Counted from the first letter of the stretch, positions 35,768-47,611 are shown. The stretch: DNA of 64,000 nucleotides from Diospyros lotus (GCF_014633365.1 NC_068339.1:34543316-34607315); one strand, 5' to 3'. The notes: generated from the sequence alone by a model not told the origin. Made by a program: numbers and translations.

Positions 35768-38353
35768 TGTAACGCCCCGCTCCCACTTACGGGAGTTACT
35801 CGTGAACAATTACCCGAACTGTTCACCTGCCCGGTCTAAGATGAAGGGCGGACTATGTTTCAAGAAGAAACGCCCTAGGTGGGAACTAGGTTTCGTCTGG
35901 CCCTTCGCTTACCCAGGATCCATAAACACCCTAGGACCTCGCGAGTTTCTTATGAATGAAGAAATAACCCGCTACACCGCCCAAGGGCTTCAAGATGCTT
36001 CTTAACGCCGGGCTAAACTAAGGGGAAAACTCATACTCAGAAAAATCCTCCAATTTTTCCAACATTTCATCGCTCGGGGACTCCTTCGGGGATTTTATAA
36101 TTTCTTCTATAGCCCAAAATCTCCCAAAATTGGGCCCTATTATTTCCCCTTTTATTCCCCTAATTTTTGAAATTTTTTCCCCTTTTTTTTTTTTTTCCGC
36201 GCGCGGGCCCCGCGGCCAACTGGGCCCTCCCTGGGCCCGGCCGCGCGCTGCCTGGGGTGGCCGCAGCCCGCGGCCGCGCGGGCTGGCCGCGCGACCCCCG
36301 CGCGCCCGGCTGGCCGCCTGCGGCCTGCTGCCCCCTTTTTTTTTTTCTCTTCTTCCTTTTTTTTTTTTCTCTTGGGGCTTCCAAACCTAATTTCTCTTTT
36401 TTTTTTCAGAAATTAAAATAAATAAAATACCTCACTTTTCTTCAAATTTACCTTTATTTCTCCACAAATAAGGCTTAAACAAAATTCTTGATGCTTCCAC
36501 AACACATATCAACCATTCACTAATTTGCAACAAAGCTTACACAACCCCTTGATGCTTAAATCCCCTTTTATTAAGAATGTAGCTTTACAATATATTTGCT
36601 ACATCATACATGAAAAAAATAAAAGTAATTTACAACATGCTTAGGCTTCCAAAACCCAAGCTAAATTACATGAGTTCCTTAGGGTCTTCATTTCATCAAG
36701 TATGCTTAACCTTCCAAGATCCCTTCCTTCTTGCACATGAGATACCTACATGGTGAGGATAAAAACCTCATGAGCTATTAAGCTCAATAAGGGTGCAATG
36801 ACAATAGTATGAACATGAAAATAAATGTGATGCCAATGCATGTATGCAACATGGTTAGGGCTTCCACATCCTCACAACCACCTTGGTTTGAGGCTTTAAT
36901 CTACCCTACCCCACTCAACCTCATGGCCATAGGTCCTAACACAAACACATGCCAATGCACACATAGAAATCATGCATCATACTTACAACTTGCAAGCCAC
37001 CATCCCATGGGGCTATCCCTTACCTTATTCTTGAATCTTCCAATCTTCATTTCAAGAGAGCTCCCATCATCACCTTCTCCCATCTAAGATGACATTCCAA
37101 TAAGAACTTACTTTGCATACAAAGAAAACCAAAATAAAGAGAAGAAAATTGGATCTTACCTTGACCCCTTACTTCTTCTTCTTCACCTTTTCCTCCATGG
37201 GAGATTTCTTTCTCTCTCTTTCTTTCCTCCTTCTTCTTCTTCTTCTCTTTTCTTTACTCATTGGAAGGCTTCTCCTTCCAAGCACTACAAATGGAGAAAA
37301 GTTTGAGCATAAAGCCATCTTTCTCTTTTTATACTCATTTCTAACATTTCAAGAATAAATCCTCATCATTGGATCTTTCCCACTTTATGAGAGAAAATCT
37401 CATCCCTCCAAAGAAGCACAATCCAAGTGTTTTTTGTCTTCTTTAATCCCATCCATTGGATTTTAATTACTTTTCAAGAGAAGATCTCAACCTTCAATTA
37501 CAAGCACAATCCATGCCATTTGGTCTTCTTAAATCTCCACCCTTAGATTTCTTTTCCCTTCTTCAAGACTAAATCCCTACCATTCAAGAAAACACAATCC
37601 ATGTGCTCCTTGACTTTTAATCTCAACCCTTGGAAATTCAAGACCATTTCTCCACCCTTGATCTTGTCTTTAAATCTCAAAATAGGATTTCTTTTCTATT
37701 TATTTAACTTGGTCACTCTCCAACCATCACATGAGAGACCAATTTTGAAAGACATAAATACTTTCTTATGCATTTAAATAAATCTCATATTTTCCAAGGC
37801 ATTAATGGTGACCATTTACCATTTTGTTTTGGATTTTCTTTAATCCAAATTATCATGCCTCTCATTAAATGCTTGAAAGACCATTTATCATTTCTTTTGT
37901 ATTTAATTAAATCACCCCAATTATACTTGAACCACAAAATGCCAAATGTCACCACAAGACACTAACCTTGGCTTCTAAGTTTAATCTCATCTCTCCAAGT
38001 GGCATTACCACATTAATTCATAACTTAGGGAAAATATAATTATTCTCCTCCAATAATTTAATATCCACCATTTTTCCTATCTCCAAAATTAAATTTCCTT
38101 TATGGAATTAAATTCTAAATTCCCAATTACCCCTTGTGAATTTATTAATCCCATATATCTCCACATAAACACCAAATTAGGATTTTATTCACTTACATAC
38201 CTAATTCCACATAGGAATTATTTCCAATTTACCAAAATACCCCTCTCATAGGGCACCCTCAATCTCAAGGATCCAACACCTTCTCAAGGGCAATTTTGGA
38301 ATTTTCTCACTTTCTTTCTCATTCTTAAAACACCTGTAACACCGGGTGTTACA
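35768..38353 (-). mobile_element. Solo LTR (2,586 bp), minus strand, in the LTR of element C
   Basis: Ends are TGTAACGCCCC and GGGTGTTACA; the flanks are an exact AAGCC duplication (35763-35767, 38354-38358). Its right end read in reverse resembles the start of element C's LTR, and 'gtgaggataaaaacctcatgag' (36752) is the reverse of C's block at 35697, so it lies on the minus strand in a related LTR. A minus-strand TATA may be CTTTTTATACTC near 37326. It has an extreme GC island (36198-36331). A homologous fragment is at 59061-60095. Confidence 0.92.
36198..36331. repeat. GC-rich island between T-tracts in the solo LTR
   Basis: About 134 bp almost wholly G and C with many CpG and CGCGCG/GGCCGC words, bounded by T15 and T10+. 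Open frames here are Ala/Pro/Arg-rich by composition only. The homologous LTR fragment has a weaker version at 59485-59635, and the LTR at 1-1868 one at 1620-1868. Confidence 0.85.
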
Positions 38354-38954
38354 AAGCCTTGGAAGACCTAAGATGTTTTTTTATGTAAATTTATTTTATT
38401 AGTTATGGATTGTTGAAGCCTAAAAGACATGGATTGTATCTTCATTTTTTATGTAAGTTGTGTAAGCATCAGAAGGGATGTATAAGTCTTATGAAAAAAA
38501 GAAAGGAAAAGTTGAAGATTTTTTATGTATATTTTTCGTATTTAATTTATGAAAAATTTGGGCTAATAAGCCCGAAGAAAAAAAAAGAAAAAAAAGGGGT
38601 GGCAGTAGCCAGGGCCCACCAAGGGGTGGCAGGCGTGGCCCAGCGCACGAGCGAGTGCGCAATCAAATTATTGTTTGAACATTACATGTCGATTGGTTTG
38701 TGTTATCAAAAATCTTAGATCATCATCTTGGTCCTATGTCCATTTCTAGTACTAGTACCATAAAACACTTGATCGTTATACTTAACTAATGGACTACAAA
38801 TGTGCCCGATATAGTGGTTTGTTGTGCAATGTATGCATAAAGTTTAACTTGCAACGTGTATAGAAAATGAAAAATCTTGACATGAACTTCCTATTTATTC
38901 ACAAAAAAATATTACATTGGAATAGCAAATCATTAATACTATAAAAAGAAAAGG

Positions 38955-39155
38955 TGTATGCCTCCCAGACCATAGCTTGGATGGCAAAGGAAGGGCATTT
39001 GGGATAGCTGGTGTCAATCCAGAAGGTCTCCTGTTAAAACCCTGGCCTCCCCAAGGCACATCCCGTGATTTTCCTCCTCTAGCGAAATCGAGGGGCTGAG
39101 CATTGGGGGCCCTTGTGATCGTGGGTCATCCAAAAAATAAAACAAGGTGGTTTGC
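38955..39155 (+). mobile_element. tRNA-derived SINE-like element
   Basis: 'catagcttggatggcaaagg' resembles a tRNA start with an A box, and 'ggtctcctgttaaaacc' carries a B-box-like GTTAAAACC about 55 bp later. A non-tRNA body with GGGGGCCCTTGTGATCGTGG and an A-rich end (39132-39143) follow. Length about 200 bp fits plant SINEs. No clean target duplication seen. Confidence 0.45.
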
Positions 39156-39182
39156 CTTCTGTTGGAGGACCCTCTTCTGCTA

Positions 39183-39515
39183 TGACAATGCTCATAACCT
39201 TCCCAGTCCAAGACTAACAATAAAACATCACTTTTCTCGGGCTTCTCAGATACTGGAGTAGCTTCATTCACACTCTGTGATTACTCTGTTAGTTCAGATT
39301 CCAAGTACATTGCTAGTGTAAGGTGGTTTGCCTTTTGTTTTGCACTTCTGTAGCAAATAAAAGTGCAAAACAAAAGGCAAACCACCTTGCATGGAATCTA
39401 AACTAGCAGAGAAATCACAGAGTGTGAATGAACTTGTTCTAATATCTGAGAAGCCCAAGGAAATTGATGTTTTATTGCTAGCCTTGGACTAGGAATGTTA
39501 CGAGCATTGAAGGTT
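39183..39515. repeat. Long imperfect inverted repeat (hairpin)
   Basis: Two arms of about 160 bp meet around 39354. The inner 28 bp (39320-39347 and 39361-39388) are an exact inverted match with a 13-base loop. Farther out the match continues with scattered changes, for example CACTCTGTGATT against AATCACAGAGTG and TCTCAGATA against TATCTGAGA, up to ATGACAATGCTC against GAGCATTG. An RNA across it would form a long stem like a fold-back transposon transcript or an early microRNA precursor. No gene in it. Confidence 0.88.
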
Positions 39516-39931
39516 ACCATATATATATAGTTGGTACCGTATAATGCATACCAAAAGTTGGGCAACCAAACAGATGGACGCAAATCGTGAATAGAGTTAA
39601 GTGCTATTGGAATATATGCATTAGTAATGAGTAATCATATTTTCAATAAAAATTAATGTATTGCCGAAATATGTTTTCCCATGTTTCGTTTTTCTATGAT
39701 TCTCGATAAAAAGAATAATTTTAATAATTTTCCAGAAGATAATTAATTCATTTCAAATCCATTTCTCCATCCCTTATAAATATATATTATAAATTATAAT
39801 TATGAATTATATTAAAAATAAATTAATTAATTAATTAATCTTATCTATATATATAAAAAAGTAAGAAAAAAAATAGATTTCCTTTCCAAAATCCCGTCCG
39901 ATAAAAAAAGGATAAAAGAAAAAAACAGAAT

Positions 39932-40625
39932 GGTAAGTCTTTTAATTTCATCTACACATTTTTCAACATTACATGTCGATTGGTTTGTGTTATAAAAAAC
40001 AAATATAACTCACTGGTTTTAATTACCCGCATAGGGTTTAAATGGCCAATTAAACCTATGACGGGTTTAACTGGCACATTAAACTCGGTAACACTAGTGA
40101 CCTCCAAAATACAATTCACTGTTTAATTTATTTTCACGGGTTTAATTGGCCAGTTAAACCTGTCCCGGGTTTAATTGTCCAAATAAACCTGGAAATGCTA
40201 GTTACCCTAAATAATTTAATTGTGTTAATTATTTTGAAAAATGACCTAAAAAATTAGTAAATAATATAATAATTAAAAAATCTGAATAGCATGGAGTTCA
40301 ATATTATATAAATTAATAAGTAATTTTTGCATTGGTCTCTCAAGAACACCAATGGTGAATCATTGATTTTGAAAGATCCAATCATTAGATTTTTGATTCG
40401 ACTACATCTCCACCATGGAAGTGGCCCCGATCTACAAAATTGTATGTCTTTTAATTTCATCTACACATTTTTTAGCATTACATATTGATTGTTTTGTGTT
40501 ATCAAAAACAAATATAACTCATCCATTTTAATTACCCGCATCGGGTTTAAATGATCAATTAAACTCGGTCAGGGTTTAAATGACACATTAAACTCAGTAG
40601 CGATGTTGATCTTAGTAATCATATT
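39932..40625 (+). repeat. 190-bp direct duplication with GGGTTTAA palindromes
   Basis: 39932-40125 and 40442-40625 share 'gtcttttaatttcatctacacat', 'ataactca' and 'ttttaattacccgcat' blocks in order. Inside and between are at least six palindrome-like units, GGGTTTAAnTGGCCAnTTAAACC and decayed forms (40036, 40063, 40138, 40170, 40545, 40570). They look like subterminal repeats of a CACTA-type element. Confidence 0.7.
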
Positions 40626-40985
40626 TTATTTAATATTTTTTTCTTTGCTAGGGGGGGGGGGAGTTTAAATGTAATGCTCAAACAAAATTAAATTATTGTC
40701 TAAGCATTACATTTCCATTTGTTTAAATGTAACGCTATTGACCTCAGTAATCATATTTTATTTAATATCATCCATCTTGGTCCTATGTCCATTTCGATCG
40801 TTTTATTTTATATATTATTATCCTATTGCCCAAATCCCAAATCTCTATTATCCAAGTCTGCACTGTCTTCATTTCTTCATTTCCAGCCCCCCCCCTCTCC
40901 CTCTCTCATACTCCCGCCATCTCCTTCCTGCATACTCCCGCCGACGCGGTTGCCACCTCCAGCCTATCACCTCCGTCGTTGCTTC

Positions 40986-41001
40986 CACACACACACACAC
41001 A

Positions 41002-41050
<49 letters not shown>
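40986..41050 (+). repeat. Compound microsatellite (CA)n(CT)n
   Basis: About 9 CA and over 20 CT units in the leader of the TNP2 pseudogene. It opens all three plus frames into spurious Ser/Leu/His-rich frames. Confidence 0.95.
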
Positions 41051-41053
<3 letters not shown>

Positions 41054-41740
41054 CTCACGCATTCATCTCCCTCTCTCATACTCCTGTCGTCATCGTTTCC
41101 TGGTCGCCTCCATCCATCCCCTCCATTGCTACTTCCACTTCGTCAATCTCAAGTCTCACAAGTGTCGTCTTCCCTCCGTCTCCTCTTGCTGTTGTTTAGA
41201 TCTGGTATTTTTTCGTTTCATTCACATCAACTTAATCTCTATTTTTTTCTGTTATTTTTATTTTCCTTCTTGTTATGCATCTAAGCTTTACATTTTATTT
41301 TCCATCTTGTTAGATAAATATACTTGTTTGATCGGAGAATTCAAGGTAAGTGCAATGTTTTTAGTTCATTTTAGTTCTTTTTCATGCTACTATTTTTGAA
41401 ATATACTTGTATGATTTTTGTTGTTTTATTTGTCATTAATTCTATGTTTAGGGCAATCAAACTTCGAAATCCCATCTTTGTTCAAAATCCCTTCATGTTT
41501 TGTAGACCATGGATGTACCTGAGCATAGGAGGTGGATGTACAATAGAACGAGACCTCGAGTCGGGCTATTAGCTGAATTTGTGCATGAGGTTGAGGGCTT
41601 CATATATTATCTTTGCTCTCGACCACAATTTACACGTGATGGCATGCTCATAAGATGTCCGTGTGTGAGATGTGGTTGCTTGAAATTCCTAGATGTGGAC
41701 ACAGTGAAGTTACATTTGTTTAGAAATGGGTTTATGGCTA

Positions 41741-44700
41741 TGTAACACCCCAACCCAAACCAGGACATAGGGTACAAAGTGGATATATTATTTACACGGG
41801 TGTTATGGAAATCCCATAAATGCAATAAGAATCAAAACCTGAAACGTATTGGGACTTCCACCAATCAATCATTCGCACACACAATTGCTTAATGTAGCTT
41901 AAAAATTACGTCCTCACACAACAAAATAACATCAAGGTTAAAATACATCCCTTGCAACATCATTACAAACTTTATGAGAAATAGAAAAATAAGATAACAA
42001 AACTTGCATAACCTCCTTTCCTTTTGCTTTCAAGCTTGAGCCTGACAAATCCAGAACATTTGAATATTCCAAGGGTATGAACACCCGGTTAGATTATTAA
42101 ATCTATGTGAGGGTTTAAAACTAACTTCATGGGTGCAAATGCAAAATGCAGAGATGCATGCTCTAGATGGATGTGACACCAAGGTGTTGCAATCACTCCT
42201 GCCTAACAGTATCATGTAACACGACCAAGTGAAGACTCCATTCACCCATGATAATCACAACCAGTCACAAGCCACACGTAGTGATGTATGAAAATACAAG
42301 AAAAAACACATGCATACCAAATAAAAGAACGTGATATGCACATGACATCACCACCAACATGCTCAAAAATATGTTCAACATGTAGGAAATACATTTTAGG
42401 AAACCACTCACCTTTGGGCTTATCAAAAAATACCATTTCCACGAAATCTGAGGCTATTTATTGCCAAAATGCAAGATTTCATAAGGTAATTACCAAATAG
42501 TTTCACATGAAAGTGTGGGGATTAAATCAAGGGTAACTATTGAAAAATTTCAAGAAAAAAAAGGGCTAGACATGCCCTCACGCGCTGCCACGTGCAACCC
42601 CTTCTAGCACATGAAGCTCACGCGCTGCCCCTTCTGCCTCGACCAATTTTTGTTTTTTCCACTCTTTTAGTCATAACTCAATCGTTTTAACCCTGATTTG
42701 ACCCTCGTTTTTTCCTATAGCTCCATTTTTCAATGATCTACAATATTATAACAAAAAAGGGACTTACCTCGCTATTTTTTGACTGATTTGGCCTGAACTC
42801 TGGAGAGGTGCAATTTTTTGTCAAACCTTCGTATCTTATTCATTTCTCCACCAAATTCACTCTCGTCTTTTGCAGAACCTCCCTCTCTCTTTTAGGAACA
42901 AAATTCCTAATTAGAAGCCTCTCAAAATAACCTCTTCCCCTCCTTTGGATATGGCCAATTTTTCCCCCTAATAGCCTATTTATAGAAGTGCTCAACTAAT
43001 CCTATTTCGCCACGTGTCACCCTTAATTATAACTCATCATTACTCTTTTATCCTTTGCCATGTGTCACCACAAGATTTGGTCACTTGGCCTTGATATTTG
43101 CACCCCAATCATGACTTTTCTCCCTTGTGACAAGTAACCCTAGAGATGTGGGCTTAATCATGACTTATCTAACTTCTTGGCGAATAGTTTTGTAACACCC
43201 CGCTCTCCTAGGGTGTTAGGTAACATAAGATTCTAGGGATATAATTTTTTTCTAAACAATGGAAACTCAACACATAAACTGTTCCCTGAAGATCCCGTTA
43301 CACCTTCTCAGTATATCAACTATGAACCATTAATAAACTAAGACAGGTACATCACCTCAAATGCGGAAGTTAGATTGAAACCTCAATATAACAAAACCGA
43401 GATCACTTTATTCATACCATAAAGTCAAACCAACGTTTACATAACGTTATCAAAATTAACAACATAATTGAAAATGACATAAAGTAAACTATCCACTAAT
43501 CGCCATCACTCCTTGATAATTCCTTTTCCCTTCACACCGCTGCCTTCACCTAGAACGTTTGAATATTCCAAGGATAAAGTCCATATTAGATGATGAATCA
43601 TCTAAGTGAGAGTTCAAAAACATATTTTTCATGGATGAATGCAAAACATGAAATAAACTAACACAACGCAGCAATCCCTGGCCCAAGAGAATCCCACAAC
43701 GCTTAACCCTACCATGGGAAAAGAACAATCTCTCTAAAAGTTATGCCACCATACCGACACATCGACACAACGCAATTCTAACTTAAGAGGGACAAGTCAA
43801 CGCATCTCTCCAACATCTCGGGAACAATCGTTACCAACTCCCAACCCAAGAGGGTCACATCAATGCAGGAACCTAACTCGCCACATGTACATCGGAGATT
43901 ACGTTCCCACTCTAAGCATCCAGGAACCACCACACAATCCCAACTCCAAAATTTCACATGGACCACCTAGTCTTCCTAGTGTAACTTCCCTGACCAAATG
44001 ACCTGACACAGAAACCAAGGCTACTATCCCGGCATACTCACTAGCACAAGATACCCCTATTATGCCATCACGCCCTTGGAGAATTATGGCTACATTATCC
44101 AGACAACATCCTAGGCTGACATTCCACATAAACAACATAATATGGACCACCTAGTCATCCTAGTGCAACTTCCCTGACTAAATGGCCTGGCACGAAAACC
44201 AAGGCGGCTATCCCGGCAGGCACATTAGTACAAGATACCCCTATTATTCTGTCACGCCCTTAGAGAATTATAGCTACACTATCCAAACAACATTCTAGGC
44301 TGACATTCCATATGAACAACACAAAAAACATGACAATGCTACATTTCACAATTCAATGCATCATATAAACAACATTTTATAAAATGCAATGCACAAGTTT
44401 AAAACATTTAGGGATGAACCTCCCTCATAAACCAATTGTCACCGGTTACCGTTTGCATGCAATAAAACCATTTTGCATAAAACCATATCACATTTAGGTA
44501 ACACAAATTCCAAGTTTTAAGGTACAAATACCCACAATAAATCAAGTTTTGGTAATGAACAACTCACCTCGAAACAATTCGGATTGCCTCGATCCTTGTG
44601 CACAATCTCGATTTGCGTGCCAATTCACAAACACTCGTACTTGTTATTAACCTCAAGCCACAACACTCCCTAAACACTATATTTAATTAAAGAGCATCAA

Positions 44701-46417
44701 AAACCATTTTTTGTCAATTTTTCCATAATTTTCTCTATTTCCTCCAATTTTTGCCTCGATAATTCCAAAATAATTATCTCTTCAAACTTTTTCCCAAATT
44801 TTCCACATGATAAATGCTAAAATAAATCAAGAAAAATACTAGAAGAGAAATACCGAAAATACCCTTCCTCACGCACCTAGCGCTTGGCTGCGTGTGGAGT
44901 GTGGCGCGTGTAGCTCACGCACCACCTTCTTCTCCAATTTTCAGCCGCCAGCGACGATTCCGATTGCAGATCTGAGGGAACCCCCTTGAAGCCCTTAACA
45001 AGTTGATCACAACGACACTCCTTTCACCCTGAAAGCTCACCAGAAAATGCCTCAAATGGCGAGTTGCAGGTCGGCGGTGGTGGTCCACCTTTTGATTCCG
45101 ATTGAGCTTTGAATGGCCTCCAATTGCACACCAAACACACTCAAATGCTCCAGAAACGATCCTTGATGCCTCGAGACTGAAATCCCTCTATCCCTAACCT
45201 TCGATTCACTCCCAAAATCGACCAATTTGATGCCAAAAACCTTGAAGTTTTAGCCTCATTTTATAGCCAAAATCCGGCCTTCTCATAGCCAATCACTAGT
45301 CGAGGCTTGGCCTCCAGGCTACCCACTGTCGTATACTACCTCGCCCATGTCTCCCTTGGCCGTCCCATCCCAAAAACGGCCTCCACGTGCGGTGGAAGGC
45401 GGCAATTGAATTTCCCTTATGCGTTCACACCCAAGTTTGTTTATTTGCATTTTGACCCCTAATTTCTTCAAATGCCATTTTGGCCCTTTCCAAAGCACGC
45501 TTAATCTTTCCAACAATATCACTAAGACCCATAAGTTTTGTACACCTCATTTCATCCTTGAAATTCCTGAAAAGTTATCATTTAGACCTCCCTCGGGCAA
45601 AATTGGAAAATTACACTTAGGCCCGGTTGATCGTTTTGACCCTAAATCTCTTCATTTCAATCCGAAGTCACTCAAGGGTTGTTTCATATACAAAATCTAA
45701 GTTCTCAAGATGCTCCATTGACTTTTCGGATGTTCCCTACATCGATTCAGTTTTCTTAGCCCGGTCGACAGCTGTACCGGAAACTGTTCTCAATCCAATT
45801 TCTTTTATCACCTAAAATCATAACTCAAATCACACGTCGATACCATTCCATTTTCCTTGGCTATCTAGGGTCCGAGGTACTCCTTTCGGTCAATTTGGCT
45901 TCTTAAAACTGCGATAGTGTACTCTACAGCCTCTTTCTTTTGATAATTCCACTTATGCCCTTCATAAAATTCCATTTATACCCTTAAGGATTTCCCGAGT
46001 ATTACAAATTTCATGCCACGTGTCATTGGGATTTAAGCCACCATAATTGGTTTTATCTCATGGCGCCATATGTTCCTTGGGATTTGGACCGCCATCATTA
46101 GTTCCATCTCATGGCCCCAAGTGTCATCTAGATCATCATTACTTAGATTTGGAGATTTAGCTTCATCATGCTTACGCCACTTACTTGATAAGCCCACTTT
46201 AATCTTGTAAATTTGGTGATAATTTTGGCTCATCATTGCTTATTCATGTGGCACATCCCTTAAGGTGCCAAGTGTCCCGTCCCTATTTTTATCGATGGGT
46301 CAGTTCGTTTAGTTTGATTAGCCTAATTCCATAGTTACGAGTTCAAAAATTTCCACTTCTACATGCATCATGTATCTTCCAAAATAAACCAATCTTATAA
46401 GGATTTGGAATATTACA
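41741..46417 (-). mobile_element. Solo LTR inside TNP2 (outer), minus strand
   Basis: Ends are TGTAACACCCC and AATATTACA. Flanks are GGCTA (41736-41740) and AGCTA (46418-46422), one change in five. Without the nested copy it is about 1.86 kb. A minus-strand TATA is likely at CCTATTTATAG near 42973. No coding capacity. Confidence 0.85.
43191..46006 (-). mobile_element. Solo LTR (2,816 bp) nested in another solo LTR
   Basis: Ends are TGTAACACCCC and GAGTATTACA. Flanks are AGTTT (43186-43190) and AATTT (46007-46011), one change. It is the same family and orientation as 20474-23465, sharing 'ctaagacaggta' and 'gatgatgaatcatctaagtgagagttcaaaa' blocks. It has an internal duplication of about 180 bp: 43958-44130 and 44143-44313 share 'cacctagtc(t/a)tcctagtg'. 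No gene. Confidence 0.87.
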
Positions 46418-46927
46418 AGCTAACTATCACTACTAGACGTGCCATGGGGAAGAGTCACCCACCATATAACTGGAAGTTCAACCAACAGCTCCTCAAAATG
46501 ACATATAGCAGAGTTACATTGAGAATTTAGAACAATATCAGTCGATGGTCATGGACGCAGCAGGTCCCTCATTTGGAGCCAATATTCATGAAGACAAACA
46601 AGATGAGCAACCTAATGCTAGTGCTCAAGGATTCTATGAAATGTTGGCAGCTGCACAGGCACCCTTGTGGGAGGGTTGTTCAACTCATTCAGAGTTGTCA
46701 GCATCAGTTAGGTTACTTAGCATTAAGTCTGATTATAACATGCCTCAACAATGCTACAATGGGGTGGTTTAACTTATGAAGGAGATAATGCCTAGAGAAA
46801 ATCTAATGCCGTCAAACTTTTATAGAACAAAGATGATGGTTTCAAAGCTAGGCATTGGTTACCAAAAGATTAACTGTTGTATTAATGGGTGCATGTTATA
46901 CTATAAGGACAATGTTGATAAGCAATA

Positions 46928-47165
46928 ATGCACTCTTGCCACAAGCCTCCTTGTTGTGAGCCTTCTTGCTGCAAGCCCCTATGCCACGAGCCTCTTTATA
47001 ACACCTCAGCCTTTGCCGCAAGCCCCTATGCTGCAAGTCCTTGGCCACAATCCCCTATGCTGCAAGCCCTCGGCCACAATCCCTTATGCCGTAAGCCCTT
47101 GACCACAATCCCCTATGTTGCGAGCCTTTTTATAGCGAGCCCCCACTTCACAAGCCGCAAGGCCT
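46928..47165 (+). repeat. Minisatellite of about 30-bp units
   Basis: Units like GGCCACAATCCCCTATGC followed by TGCAAGCCCT repeat with changes; the clearest are at 47042, 47071 and 47100. Left of them are shorter CACAAGCCTCC / TGTGAGCC units. It abuts the broken end of TNP2. Confidence 0.8.
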
Positions 47166-47611
47166 TCTTTTGATGTGCCTTAGAGCACACTATTGTAAGC
47201 TTCAATATCATTTTTGCTTTAAAAATTCCTTCATTTTCTCCTTATAGTTTTCTTATGGTACAACATTGACCAATATATTACTCGAGTAACATGATTTGTA
47301 CTTGATTAAGAGATTAATATACTCCATTGATTTATAGGCATTACTCAATTATTTTTACTATCATTTTTTTATCTCTTAATACACTGTTTTGTTCATCATT
47401 ATCATCAAACATCTTCTCATCAAATCAAAACATAACAAATGACTCAATAACTCAATATATCCCATTTTATAACCGACTAAAATTCTTCTTTACTCAAGTA
47501 ATGAATTTATTTAAATTAAGCTTGAAAGTTGAATCAATTAGGCTTATTTTCTTATTCAAGTAAGCTAGATCTATTTAAAAGATAATCAATTACAAGTTAT
47601 AGTGTATGCTA
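47166..47611. other. AT-rich gap, nothing recognised
   Basis: Only short frames, no repeat or gene recognised. Confidence 0.5.

Larger units (their letters stand above)
32643..38668 (+). mobile_element. 3' LTR of element C, truncated at right, with nested insertions
   Basis: It starts TGTAACACC after the polypurine tract. A likely TATA (TTTATATAAAGG) is near 33562. It continues to 34260, then resumes at 35570-35767 and 38354-38668 between inserted elements. The block 'ccctta ctgagct...ctcatgaggttttcatcctcacc' (35668-35718) is the reverse of blocks in the minus-strand LTRs, which fixes the orientation. No TG...CA right end is found: it breaks off near 38668, where different sequence starts. 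The removed inserts are a Cassandra nest (34261-35569) and a solo LTR (35768-38353). Confidence 0.75.
38669..41508. other. 5' region of a decayed CACTA locus, no gene
   Basis: Between the truncated LTR C and the TNP2 frame. It holds a SINE-like piece, a long hairpin, a 190-bp direct duplication with GGGTTTAA palindromes and a microsatellite. The phrase 'acattacatgtcgattgg' occurs at 38678 and 39967 and in altered form at 40475 and 40706. No CACTA terminus recognised. Confidence 0.5.
41509..46927 (+). pseudogene. CACTA TNP2-type transposase, N-terminal part, split and truncated
   Basis: The first part (41509-41740) has WMYNR, VEGFIYYL, LIRCPCVRCGC and VKLHLFRNGFM, the transposase-associated zinc-binding domain at the N-terminus of plant TNP2 proteins. 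A nested LTR pair (41741-46417) interrupts it after GFMA. The frame resumes at 46422 with NYHY, CHGEESP and, further on, FYEMLAAAQAPLWEG, LSASVRLLSIKSDYN, LMKEIMPRENLMPSNFYRTK, LGIGYQKINCC and GCMLYYKDN, standard TNP2 landmarks. Removing the insert and one target copy (4,682 bp) keeps the frame. Stops at TAG (46434, where TNP2 has Trp), TAA (46470), TAG (46515) and TAA (46770) also kill it. It ends at 46927 against a minisatellite; the DDE transposase core is missing. A 5' leader intron may run from 41347 to 41506. Confidence 0.88.

Noticed and set aside
36130..36421. Ala/Pro/Arg-rich frames on both strands
   Set aside because: They come from the GC island of a solo LTR, overlap on both strands and show no domain.
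40696..41399. Three overlapping plus-strand frames of 152-226 codons
   Set aside because: They run through the (CA)n(CT)n microsatellite, which opens all three frames; the product is low-complexity and matches no protein family.
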